From: Sphingopyxis macrogoltabida
GTDB lineage: Bacteria > Pseudomonadota > Alphaproteobacteria > Sphingomonadales > Sphingomonadaceae
Assembly: GCF_001314325.1 (NCBI RefSeq)
Contig: NZ_CP009429.1
Span: forward strand, 868,501-932,500
DNA: 64,000 nt
Reading direction: 5' to 3'
Shown: positions 39,271-46,941 of the stretch, one piece after another
How positions within the stretch are numbered: position 1 is the stretch's first letter
How the letters are laid out: each line of letters opens with the position of its first letter
Notes under the pieces: model-generated
What the model saw: only the letters and a program-made list of their open reading frames with translations
Database searches by the model: none
Told to the model about the DNA's origin: nothing
Position numbers and translations under genes: made by a program

Positions 39271-40372
39271 AGGACCCGCGCAAAGCGGCCGAAATCCCCG
39301 CCAGTCCGCCCTCGAGTTCCTCAGCGGTCGGCCAGCCATAGCCGAGCCGGAAATAGCGGTCGGACATTTCGAACCAATGCCCCGGCCCGACATAAGTGCC
39401 ATGATCCTCGAGCAGCCGCCGGTAGAATCCCTCGGTGCCGCCCGGCGGATCGGCTTTCATACGGGGGAAGCACACGACGCCGCCCGAGGGACGAACCCAT
39501 TCGAGCAGTTCCTCTCCGTCGATCCACGCAGCGATCCGGTCGAGGCGTCGCCGCCATTCGGCCAGCGTCGGTGTGAGGAAGGCGTCGCGGCGCTGCAATA
39601 TCTGTTCGGCGACCCATTCGTTGATCACGCTGCCGCAGATGCTGATCTGTTCCTTGGCGGCGAGAAAAACCTCCTGCAGCCCGGGATCGGTGTTGACGAT
39701 CCAGCCGACCCGGATGCCGGGGACGCCATAGGCTTTCGACAGCGAGGACACGCTGATGACATGCTTGCCGCGCGTCGCCGCCATCGGCAGTTTGCCGGTC
39801 AGCGACAGGTCGCGATAGGTTTCGTCGACCAGTAACAGGCAGCCGCGCTCGGCGGCGAACCGGGCGATCCGGCGCAATTCCTCTTCGCTGACTGTCACGC
39901 CCGTCGGGTTATGCGGGCAGGTGATGCTGATCAGCCGGGTGCGCGGCGTGACGGCGGCCGCCAGCCGTTCGACATCGAGGGTAAAGCCATCCTCGAACGT
40001 CAGGTCGACGAAGGATATCGGGCATCCGATGGCGCGCGGCGTTTCGAGGTTCGTGGCATAGTTCGGCCGGACCACGACCAGATGATCGTCGGGGCCGAGC
40101 AAGGCGGTGGCAATGATGAACAGGGCGCCGGCCGCGCCGCCCGCGATTAGGACATCGTCGGCGGTCAGCGTCGGTTCGTCGGCGACGACCAGTTCGCGCA
40201 GCGCCGGGCTGCCGCGATGTTCGCCATAGAGCAGGGTCAGATCGGGGATGGTCAGGCCGAGGCTGCCGAGCGACTGATCGGCGATCGAACTTTCGGACAG
40301 ATTGAAGCGGATATTGCCATATCCATATTCTTCGGGAGATTCGACTTCGATCGGCATTCGGACATAGCGCAT
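39269..40372 (-). CDS. PLP-dependent class I/II aminotransferase (copy 2)
   Basis: This is a 367-residue fold-type I aminotransferase. Landmarks are the substrate/PLP region AGGAAGALFIIATALLGPDD, the Asn in CPHNPTG, the Asp in LLLVDETYRD, the PLP Lys in SVSSLSKAYGVPGIRVGW, and the C-terminal Arg in RYFRLGYG. It resembles the aminotransferase at 41783-42919 in layout, as a diverged paralogue. The ATG at 40372 has AAAGGG about 8 bases upstream. It is last in a five-gene reverse-strand block with two regulators. The amino donor is not predictable. Confidence 0.9.
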   Translation of the reverse strand: MRYVRMPIEVESPEEYGYGNIRFNLSESSIADQSLGSLGLTIPDLTLLYGEHRGSPALRELVVADEPTLTADDVLIAGGAAGALFIIATALLGPDDHLVVVRPNYATNLETPRAIGCPISFVDLTFEDGFTLDVERLAAAVTPRTRLISITCPHNPTGVTVSEEELRRIARFAAERGCLLLVDETYRDLSLTGKLPMAATRGKHVISVSSLSKAYGVPGIRVGWIVNTDPGLQEVFLAAKEQISICGSVINEWVAEQILQRRDAFLTPTLAEWRRRLDRIAAWIDGEELLEWVRPSGGVVCFPRMKADPPGGTEGFYRRLLEDHGTYVGPGHWFEMSDRYFRLGYGWPTAEELEGGLAGISAALRGS

Positions 40373-40443
40373 GATGAAACCCTTTCGCTGGTCGCCGACG
40401 ATTGGCACGGCCCGCAGGCACCCGCCATCCCCCCGGCGTGGGA

Positions 40444-41199
40444 TCACCGCGCCAGCGCGAACAATTCCGCCAAGGCGCTGATCCCGAGTTTCCGGAAGAT
40501 ATTCTTGCGGTGATCCTTGACCGTATGCCGGCTGAGCGACAGCCGCAGCGCGATCGCATCGCTGGAGCAGCCCGCGAGGAGAAGCCGGCAAATCTCGTCC
40601 TCGCGGGTGGAAAGGACGCCGGTCCGTGCCGGCCAGCCGCTCGCCGCCGGTCGCGGCGCCGGCGCGAGGATGCGGTGGCGCTCGAACGCGGTGCCGACGG
40701 GTCCCGCCAGTTCGCCCAGCGCCCGCAGCAGTCGAGCGTGCGCCGGCCGGCGGCTGCGCTCGCGGTACAGGCCGATCTCGATCGTGCCGCCCCAGCCAGG
40801 GAAATAGACGCCGATTTCCTCCTGTCGCTCGGGCCAGCCGACGGTCCGAAATCCCAGTTCCTCGTGCGGCGTCTCTATCAGGTGCGGCCGCATGGTCTCC
40901 GGAATGTCGGCGAAGCGCCCGCGATAGTCGCGTGCGCGCATGGCGCCGCTGCTGGCGCCGCGAAGCATCGGGTTGAACCGGCAGGTCTTGCGCGCATAGG
41001 TGTCGAGCCCGGCACGATGGCCGATTGCGCCGAAATTTTCGTGGAGGATGCGCGACCGGCTGCGCGGCCGATGCACGACGACGGCCGCAAGGTCGAATTC
41101 GGCGAGAGCGCAGAGGGTGCCGGCCGTGACAGCGGCAAAATCGGGTTCGCCGATGGCGGCGATGATATCCGACACAACGGGTTCGATGCTCATCGCCAT
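40444..41199 (-). CDS. LuxR-type transcriptional regulator
   Basis: This is about 251 residues. The N-terminal 180 residues form an unassigned sensory domain (DIIAAIGEPDFAAVTAGTLC; ...IGVYFPGWGGTIEIGLYRER). The C-terminal 60 residues are a GerE/LuxR helix-turn-helix: LSTREDEICRLLLAGCSSDA, ALRLSLSRHTVKDH, RKNIFRKLGI. There is no receiver Asp, so it is not a standard response regulator. Starts at 41199 or 41193 (ATGGCGATG); neither is marked by a strong ribosome site. It lies between the XRE-cupin gene and aminotransferase copy 2. Confidence 0.85.
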   Translation of the reverse strand: MAMSIEPVVSDIIAAIGEPDFAAVTAGTLCALAEFDLAAVVVHRPRSRSRILHENFGAIGHRAGLDTYARKTCRFNPMLRGASSGAMRARDYRGRFADIPETMRPHLIETPHEELGFRTVGWPERQEEIGVYFPGWGGTIEIGLYRERSRRPAHARLLRALGELAGPVGTAFERHRILAPAPRPAASGWPARTGVLSTREDEICRLLLAGCSSDAIALRLSLSRHTVKDHRKNIFRKLGISALAELFALAR

Positions 41200-41220
41200 C
41201 GCCCGATCGAGCCCCCGGGC

Positions 41221-41790
41221 TTAGCTGACGACCACACGCAGGAAGCGGACAACCGCACTGCCCGCATTGGCATAAGCATAGCTTTGTGCGCTGCTGTAGA
41301 TGGCGAAATCGCCGGCCTCGACGGTGACGATGCCATCCTCCTTCTCGATGCGCAGCCGTCCTTCGGCGACCGACACCATCTCATGCCATCCGGCCGGATC
41401 GGGCTCGGCCTGATAGCGCTCGCCGACCGCAAGCGACCATTGCCAGAGCTGGGCCTCGCGTCCCGCCGGCGCGCTGCCGAGCAGCACGCCCTTGCTCTCC
41501 GCCCCGGCGCCGCGCCAGCCGACGGCGTCGATGCGCTGGCTGCTCGCCGCCGGGTCTGCGATCATCGAAACGAAATCGACCCCCAACGCGTCGGCAAGCT
41601 TGTCGAGGCTCGACAGGCTGACATTGGTGTCGCCGCTCTCGAGGTTGACGATCATGCGCCGGCTCAGGCCCGATGCTTCGGCCAACGCGCCTTGGCTCAA
41701 GCCGGACGTCCGCCGCAGCCGGCGCAGATTGCTTGAGACATGCGCCAGCACATCGCCGCGCTCCCCCGTCGCCGGGCGCGCGTCATTCAT
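41221..41790 (-). CDS. XRE-family regulator with cupin domain
   Basis: This is a 189-residue two-domain regulator. The HTH_3 domain (about 16-75) reads NLRRLRRTSGLSQGALAEAS followed by GLSRRMIVNLESGDTNVS. A C-terminal cupin barrel (about 110-185) has GWHEMVSVAEGRLRI and EAGDFAIYSSAQSYAYAN. Such proteins usually sense an amino acid, polyamine or related small ligand and repress neighbouring catabolic genes. The start at 41790 overlaps the end of aminotransferase copy 1 by 8 bases, so it is co-translated. Confidence 0.9.
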   Translation of the reverse strand: MNDARPATGERGDVLAHVSSNLRRLRRTSGLSQGALAEASGLSRRMIVNLESGDTNVSLSSLDKLADALGVDFVSMIADPAASSQRIDAVGWRGAGAESKGVLLGSAPAGREAQLWQWSLAVGERYQAEPDPAGWHEMVSVAEGRLRIEKEDGIVTVEAGDFAIYSSAQSYAYANAGSAVVRFLRVVVS

Positions 41791-42919
41791 CGGCGCACAC
41801 GCCCTGTTGGGCCAGATAATCCGACATGCGTGCCAGTCCTTCCCGCAATACCGCCTCGTTGTTGCAATATCCGATCCGGACATATCCTTCCATGTCGAAC
41901 GCGCTGCCCGGCGTCATCATGACGCCGGTCTTTTCGAGCAGGTCGAGGCAAAAGGCTTCCGACGGAACCGGCAGGTCGTATTTGAGCATCGCGGTGGTGC
42001 CGCCACGCGGCTTGATCCAGTCGATCAGCGGTTCGCGCTCCACCCAGTCGGCAAGGATGGCAAGGTTCGTCCGGCTTATGGACCGCGAGCGGGCGAGGAT
42101 CGCATCGCGCACTTCGAGGGCGACCGCGGCGAGGTGGTCGTCGATCATCCCGACGCTGATTGTATTATAGTCGCGGTGGACGGTGATCGGGTGGACAAGG
42201 TCGACCGGGGCAATGATCCAGCCCAGTCGCAGGCCTGCCAGCGAGAAGGATTTGGACATGCTGCCGGTGCTGATCCCGCGCTCGTAGAGGTCGAAAATCG
42301 ACGTCGTCATCCCGTCGCCGTCCTGTCCGGTGCCGCGATAGACTTCGTCGCAGAGCAGCCAGGCGCCGCATTCGCGGGCGATCGCGACGATCTCCTTGAG
42401 CATGGCGCGGTCCATCACCGAACCGGTAGGATTGTTCGGATTGTTGATGGCGATCAGGCGCGTGCCGGGCGTCGCAAGCGCGCGCAGTTCATCCAGATCG
42501 GGAAGGAAGCCATTCTCCTCGCGCAGCCGCAGGATCCGGACGTCGGCGCCATAGCTTTCGGGAATCGAATAATGTTGCTGATAGGTCGGCAGGACCGAGA
42601 TGACGCGGTCGCCGGGTTCGACCAGCGTCTGGTGAACCAGCGCGTTGGCCCCGATGGCGCCGTGCGTCACGAGGACATTTTCGCGCTGCGCCGTCTCGGT
42701 CATGCCGGCGATCAGGCCGCGCAGCCGGTCGCTGCCCTCGATGGCGCCATAGGTCAGCTTCAGCGGCAGCAATTCGGAGAGGATGGTCTCGGTCCGCCCC
42801 GCCATTGCGAGCAGTTCGGCAACCGTCAACGACTCGACGCACGTCTCGGCAAGGTTGAGCTCGCACTGGAGCTCATAGCGGTTCATCCACATTTCGACGG
42901 CGAACTCACGGATTTTCAT
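41783..42919 (-). CDS. PLP-dependent class I/II aminotransferase (copy 1)
   Basis: This is a 378-residue fold-type I aminotransferase. Key parts are LTYGAIEGSDRLRGLIAGM, ISVLPTYQQHYSIPESYGA, NNPNNPTG, LLCDEVYRG, the PLP Lys in STGSMSKSFSLAGLRLGW, and the C-terminal Arg in GYVRIGYCNNE. It is related to the capreomycidine-synthase/aspartate aminotransferase-like group. It lies 6 bases after the ornithine-cyclodeaminase-like gene, which suggests they act on the same amino acid. Confidence 0.92.
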   Translation of the reverse strand: MKIREFAVEMWMNRYELQCELNLAETCVESLTVAELLAMAGRTETILSELLPLKLTYGAIEGSDRLRGLIAGMTETAQRENVLVTHGAIGANALVHQTLVEPGDRVISVLPTYQQHYSIPESYGADVRILRLREENGFLPDLDELRALATPGTRLIAINNPNNPTGSVMDRAMLKEIVAIARECGAWLLCDEVYRGTGQDGDGMTTSIFDLYERGISTGSMSKSFSLAGLRLGWIIAPVDLVHPITVHRDYNTISVGMIDDHLAAVALEVRDAILARSRSISRTNLAILADWVEREPLIDWIKPRGGTTAMLKYDLPVPSEAFCLDLLEKTGVMMTPGSAFDMEGYVRIGYCNNEAVLREGLARMSDYLAQQGVCADE

Positions 42920-42925
42920 GGGTCG

Positions 42926-43873
42926 TTATTCCTTCCTGGTTGCACGGTGCACCGCATCGGCGAGCGCGACATCTTCAAGGCCGAGGCCGATCGAGCGGAA
43001 AAAGATACGCTTGCTGCCCGTCGGCTGCGGCGCCCTGCCGACCATGAGCGCGGGGAGGTCGCCGCGCAGCGCGTCGGCCGACCATAGGCCCGCCGCGATC
43101 GCCAGCTTCATCTCGCCGGCCGACAGCGGGGCAGTGGGCGCATAGTCGCAATAGACTTCCATCGCTGCGAGCGCCGCGGGGTCGATCTCGTGCGCGTCGG
43201 CGGCGTTGGTACTGATCGAGGTGATGAGCGCGTCGGCCTTTGCTCGATCGACGTCGATCACCGGCGCGCCCGAAGAGGTGCAGAGCAGGATGACGTCGGC
43301 GTCGGCGATGGCGCGGCCGGGATCGGTCTCCACTATGACCGGGCATCCGCTGTCGAGCGTGCGGGGCAGGTCCTGCCGCCCGGTCGCGCCCGGCGAGCAT
43401 AAGGTCACACGGGCCCAGTCGCGGAGCGGCCCGACGTGGCGCAGGTGGGCAATGCCGACCGGGCCCGTCCCGATCACCGCGAGCGAGCGGGCGTCGGGCC
43501 TCGCCAGCAGATCGACCGCCAGCGCGGTCGTGCCGGCGGTGCGTTCGGTGGTCAGCCGCTTGGCGTCGCAAAGCAGCAGCGGCGCTCCCGTCTCCATCGA
43601 CAGGATCACCGTCCACGCGGTCACCAGCGCGCCTTCCTCGCGCGGCAGATAGGGGGACAGCTTGGCGCCGAACACGGCACGGTCGGCCAGCGCGCCGAGA
43701 TAGGCAATGAAGTCTCCCATCCCGTCCGGAAACAGGGTGAGCGTCTGCGGCGGCTGGGCCGCGCGCCCGTTGGCGAGGCCGGCGAACATGACGGCGAGCT
43801 CGGCGGGGACGTCGATCGTCTCAAGCGCAGCCGCGACGGCGCGATCGTCGATAACGAGCGGAAGCGTGGACAT
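42926..43873 (-). CDS. Ornithine cyclodeaminase / mu-crystallin family dehydrogenase
   Basis: This is a 315-residue NAD(P)-dependent protein. The Rossmann motif is SLAVIGTGPVGIAHL (about residues 130-144). The substrate-side Lys lies in FGAKLSPYLPRE. Family members include ornithine cyclodeaminase, alanine dehydrogenase, ketimine reductase and N-(carboxyethyl)-amino acid synthases. The usual ornithine-specific residues cannot be confirmed by eye, so the reaction is open; an imino-acid reductase or amino-acid dehydrogenase fits with the neighbouring aminotransferases. It is the first gene of the operon, under a promoter whose -10 is covered by a perfect palindrome. Confidence 0.88.
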   Translation of the reverse strand: MSTLPLVIDDRAVAAALETIDVPAELAVMFAGLANGRAAQPPQTLTLFPDGMGDFIAYLGALADRAVFGAKLSPYLPREEGALVTAWTVILSMETGAPLLLCDAKRLTTERTAGTTALAVDLLARPDARSLAVIGTGPVGIAHLRHVGPLRDWARVTLCSPGATGRQDLPRTLDSGCPVIVETDPGRAIADADVILLCTSSGAPVIDVDRAKADALITSISTNAADAHEIDPAALAAMEVYCDYAPTAPLSAGEMKLAIAAGLWSADALRGDLPALMVGRAPQPTGSKRIFFRSIGLGLEDVALADAVHRATRKE

Positions 43874-43898
43874 GCGAATCTCCCGGAGAATCGGTGAA

Positions 43899-43929
43899 AC
43901 TTAGTATGTGCAGTAAACTGCATCTAAGT
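43899..43929 (-). promoter_or_regulatory. Nested inverted repeat in the leader of the ornithine-cyclodeaminase operon
   Basis: ACTTAG (43899-43904) matches CTAAGT (43924-43929). Inside it, TGCAG (43909-43913) matches CTGCA (43918-43922) around TAAA. It lies just downstream of the -10 on the minus strand. It could be an operator or an RNA hairpin. Confidence 0.45.
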
Positions 43930-43946
43930 GAGCATTATAATGCTCA
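43929..43946. promoter_or_regulatory. Perfect 18-bp palindromic operator over the -10 box
   Basis: TGAGCATTATAATGCTCA is a perfect 18-bp palindrome. It contains TATAAT on both strands. Its position over the predicted -10 (43934-43939) implies repression. RpiR at 44092 or XRE-cupin at 41221 are the candidate binders. Confidence 0.65.
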
Positions 43947-43960
43947 TTCGTGAAGGTCAA
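43934..43960 (-). promoter_or_regulatory. Predicted sigma-70-like promoter of the ornithine-cyclodeaminase operon
   Basis: On the minus strand TTGACC (43955-43960), a 15-base spacer and TATAAT (43934-43939) lie about 60 bases before the ATG at 43873. The spacer is short, so activity may need help or be weak. The 218-base gap 43874-44091 holds nothing else I can support. Confidence 0.5.
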
Positions 43961-44091
43961 CAGCCTTGGGCCGGACACGTCCGGTCGCCCGCCGAGGGCG
44001 TGGCGGTACGATTTCCGCGCGGGCGCGGAGCTATGGGTGGCGAAGCGGGCGGGGCGCTCCCGGCGTATCAGCGCCGGCTTGTCTCAGGCTG

Positions 44092-44994
44092 TCAGGAGGA
44101 TGTGTCGGGCTCTTCGCGGTTGTTGCGGCTGCGCTTCTGGCCGACATGCCCGGTGAACTCCTGATAGAGTTCGGATACCAGATCGAGCCGGGGCTTGGCG
44201 GCGTCGCCGCGGCGCAGCACCACCTCCTGCACGAGCAGGGTCAAGGCCGCGACCATCGGGACGAGCGTCGCGAAGAACAGTGCGCTTTCGTCGGGCAGCG
44301 CAAGGACGTGCGGCGTATATTCCTTGGCCCAGTGGCAGAATTTGTCGGTGACGATGACGATCGTGAAACCCGCCGCCGCCGCCCGCTCGGCGAGCAGCTT
44401 CGCCTGGCGCGAGTAGCGGCGGATCTCGACGATGACGACGCATTTTCCGCGGCCGCTTTCGGTGAGGATGTCGGCGAAACTACCCGCGGCCAGATCGGCC
44501 ATCCGGACGCCGGGGCGCACATATTGCAGCGTGTGGGCAAAATGCTCGGCGATGCCGCGCTCGGTCTGGAAACCCGCGACCAGCACCTCTTCGCTCGAAT
44601 CGAGGATGGAGACGATCGCATTCCATTCGGCGGTGCCCGCCAGCTGGTAGACCTCGCTGATCGCCGCGATCACCATGTCGCGGTCGCGCTTCAGCAAGGC
44701 CTCGCTCCCGCCCGCCGCGCCGCGCGGGGTGGACGACGGCCACGGCTCGGAACCGATATCGTACCGCAGCGCGGCCTTCAGTTCGCGGAAATTGCGGAAG
44801 CCGACACGGCGGCAGAAGCGGCCGACCGTGACCGGGCTTACGCCGACCTTCTGGGCGACCGAGACCGCGGTCTCGAACGGAATATTCTGCCGGTCGGAAA
44901 GAAGGAAGTTGGCGACGACGCGTTCGGCGTCGCTCAGCGTCGCGATCTTGTCCTCGATCATTTCGGTCAGGCCAGCGCCGCTCTTGGTGTTCAT
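44092..44994 (-). CDS. RpiR/MurR-family transcriptional regulator
   Basis: This is a 300-residue regulator. The N-terminal HTH_6 domain (about 10-85) reads IATLSDAERVVANFLLSD then VAQKVGVSPVTVGRFCRRVG, and FRELKAALR. A SIS domain (about 120-260) has VLVAGFQTERGIAEHFAHTL and CVVIVEIRRYSRQAKLLAER. RpiR proteins usually bind phosphorylated sugars or amino sugars, but several control amino-acid and D-amino-acid catabolism. It stands alone, between the ornithine-cyclodeaminase operon and the D-aminoacylase gene, and may control both. Confidence 0.92.
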   Translation of the reverse strand: MNTKSGAGLTEMIEDKIATLSDAERVVANFLLSDRQNIPFETAVSVAQKVGVSPVTVGRFCRRVGFRNFRELKAALRYDIGSEPWPSSTPRGAAGGSEALLKRDRDMVIAAISEVYQLAGTAEWNAIVSILDSSEEVLVAGFQTERGIAEHFAHTLQYVRPGVRMADLAAGSFADILTESGRGKCVVIVEIRRYSRQAKLLAERAAAAGFTIVIVTDKFCHWAKEYTPHVLALPDESALFFATLVPMVAALTLLVQEVVLRRGDAAKPRLDLVSELYQEFTGHVGQKRSRNNREEPDTSS

Positions 44995-45187
44995 GACATG
45001 GGGCTTACCGAAGCCGCGTGCGTTTCGCCATTGCCAAAGATCGCGCCGGCGCCGGATGGCAGGCGAGGTGCTGGATCTCGTTCGGCATCGCGAGGCCGGG
45101 CAGGTCGAACACGATAGTCCTTTCGATACGGGGCTGCGAGCGGTCCGGCGATCTGGCCCGGAGCGCTTGCTTTCTATCGTATCTCGA

Positions 45188-45215
45188 TTCTGACTTGCAA
45201 ATCTTTCTGTCAGAA
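45188..45215. promoter_or_regulatory. Inverted repeat TTCTGAC-N14-GTCAGAA
   Basis: TTCTGAC (45188-45194) and GTCAGAA (45209-45215) are perfect 7-base arms with a 14-base spacer, 194 bases upstream of rpiR. This is a candidate regulator site. Confidence 0.45.
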
Positions 45216-45312
45216 ATGGATCGCACGCGCATAGAGATCACCTGAACCTTCGCTGTTTTGCGTACGAAATCGCGTTTTGAGTGCCCATGGACGCTATGAC
45301 AACTTTTTATCG

Positions 45313-45341
45313 TTGACTGTTAAAAGACAGTAAATTAAACA
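45313..45341 (+). promoter_or_regulatory. Promoter-like element before the D-aminoacylase gene
   Basis: TTGACT (45313-45318), a 17-base spacer and TAAACA (45336-45341). The repeat ACTGT-taaaag-ACAGT (45316-45331) overlaps it. The -10 ends only 6 bases before the ATG at 45348, so the transcript would be leaderless; a start further inside or upstream cannot be excluded. Confidence 0.4.
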
Positions 45342-45347
45342 ACCGAC

Positions 45348-46877
45348 ATGCGCTGGAAGACTCTGCTCGCCCTCGGCCTTGCCGTATCGACGGCAACCAA
45401 TTGCTACGCTGCGACCTTGATCCGGTCGGCGACGGTGGCCAACGGCCGCGATGCCGAAACCTCGCTGGCCGATGTGCGTATCGACGGCGACCGCATCGTC
45501 GCAGTCGGCGTGCTGACCCCGCAGAAGGGCGATGTCGTCGTTGATGGCCGCGGCCTCGTCCTCGCGCCGGGCTTCATCGATACCCACAGCCATCATGACG
45601 AGAAACTCGGCGAGCATCTCGATGCGACGCAACTGCTCGCGCAGGGGGTGACGACGGTCGTATTCGGGCAGGACGGCGGCTCCGAGTTCCCAGTCGCGAA
45701 GCTGTTCGCCGAGCGCGAGGCGCATCCGGCCGCCGTCAACATCGCCTCCTATTCCGGCCACGGAACGTTGCGCGGCGAGGTTCTCGGGTCCGACTACAAG
45801 CGCGAGGCGACGCCGGCCGAGGTCGACCGCATGCGCGCGCTGCTCGACGCCGACATGCGCGCCGGCGCGCTCGGGCTCTCGACCGGGCTCGAATATGATC
45901 CCGCAATCTATTCCTCGCACGCCGAAGTGCTCGCCCTCGCATCCGAAGCCGCCAAATTCGGCGGACGCTATATCAGCCATATGCGCAGCGAGGATCGCGA
46001 GCTCTGGGCGGCGCTCGACGAGCTGATCACGATCGGCCGCGAGACGGGCATGCCGGTGCAAGTGAGCCACGCCAAGCTCGGGATGACCGACTGGTGGGGA
46101 CAGGCCGACCGCTACCTCGCAAAGCTAGATGCCGCGCGGGCCGAAGGGATCGACGCGTCGCTCGACATTTACCCCTATCCCTATTGGCAGTCGACGCTGA
46201 CCGTCCTCTGGCCCGAGCGCGATTTCGACAATCGCGCGACGGCCGAGTTCGTCCTCGGCCATCTGGCGCCGCCCGAAGGGCTGCTGATCTCGGCCGACAG
46301 CGGCGACGCGTCGCACGTCGGCAAGACGGTGGCGCAGATCGCGGCCGAGCGCGGAGAAGATCCGGTCACCACCGTCATTTCGCTCATCCGCGCGGCGCGC
46401 GCCAAGGACGGCGATATCAGCGTCATCGGTACCAGCATGGACGAGGGCGATATCGCGAAGCTGATCGCGTGGCCGCATGCCAATATCTCGTCCGACGGCG
46501 CCTTCGAGGATCTGCATCCGCGCGGCGCCGGGCCGTTCGCCAAGATATTGCGCGTCTATGTCCGCGAAAAGAAGCTGCTGAGCCTCGGCGAGGCGATCAG
46601 GAAGATGAGTTCGCTGGCGGCGCGGCACATGGGTATCGCCGATCGCGGCGAAATCCGCGTCGGCGCCATCGCCGATCTCGTCCTTTTCGATCCCGACGCC
46701 ATTCGCGACAATGCGACCACGGAAAACCCCGGCGCGGTCGCCACCGGCATGCGCCGCGTCTGGGTCAACGGCGTTCTCAGCTTCGTCGACGGCAAGGCGA
46801 CGGGCGAACGGCCCGGCCGCGTCGTCCGCCGCGGCCATTCGACGCCCTGGCCGGCCGCCGGAAAGCGCTCCGACTGA
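45348..46877 (+). CDS. Exported D-aminoacylase / N-acyl-D-amino-acid deacylase family amidohydrolase
   Basis: This is a 509-residue amidohydrolase with a signal peptide (hydrophobic stretch to about residue 21, CYAAT), so it is likely periplasmic. Metal-site residues are the H-x-H in DTHSHHDEK (His80, His82), the His in SHMRSED and the Asp in ISSDGAF. The zinc-binding Cys of classical D-aminoacylases, in a GNCG motif, reads GQDG here (near residue 108). Family members release D-amino acids from N-acyl-D-amino acids; some act as dipeptidases. It is followed after 64 bases by a TonB receptor, likely in one transcript, and faces rpiR. Confidence 0.88.
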   Translation: MRWKTLLALGLAVSTATNCYAATLIRSATVANGRDAETSLADVRIDGDRIVAVGVLTPQKGDVVVDGRGLVLAPGFIDTHSHHDEKLGEHLDATQLLAQGVTTVVFGQDGGSEFPVAKLFAEREAHPAAVNIASYSGHGTLRGEVLGSDYKREATPAEVDRMRALLDADMRAGALGLSTGLEYDPAIYSSHAEVLALASEAAKFGGRYISHMRSEDRELWAALDELITIGRETGMPVQVSHAKLGMTDWWGQADRYLAKLDAARAEGIDASLDIYPYPYWQSTLTVLWPERDFDNRATAEFVLGHLAPPEGLLISADSGDASHVGKTVAQIAAERGEDPVTTVISLIRAARAKDGDISVIGTSMDEGDIAKLIAWPHANISSDGAFEDLHPRGAGPFAKILRVYVREKKLLSLGEAIRKMSSLAARHMGIADRGEIRVGAIADLVLFDPDAIRDNATTENPGAVATGMRRVWVNGVLSFVDGKATGERPGRVVRRGHSTPWPAAGKRSD

Positions 46878-46941
46878 ATTTCAACGACCCGAATGACTCG
46901 CAACAGCGGGCGACAAGACACGCATGGGAGGCGGACAGGAC

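Larger units (their letters stand above)
44995..45347. other. 353-base non-coding divergent regulatory region
   Basis: No credible gene lies here. The half next to rpiR is GC-rich and featureless to my eye. The half next to the D-aminoacylase gene (45180-45347) is markedly AT-rich and carries two inverted repeats and a promoter-like pair, listed separately. Confidence 0.7.

Noticed and set aside
40397..40405. GACGATTGG upstream of aminotransferase copy 2 as another palindrome site
   Set aside because: Only the right arm matches; the left arm (TCGCC) does not, so it adds nothing to the motif set.
43971..43984. CCGGAC-AC-GTCCGG hairpin as a terminator of rpiR
   Set aside because: It lies beyond the rpiR stop at 44092 by over 100 bases and no T run follows on the minus strand; left unassigned.
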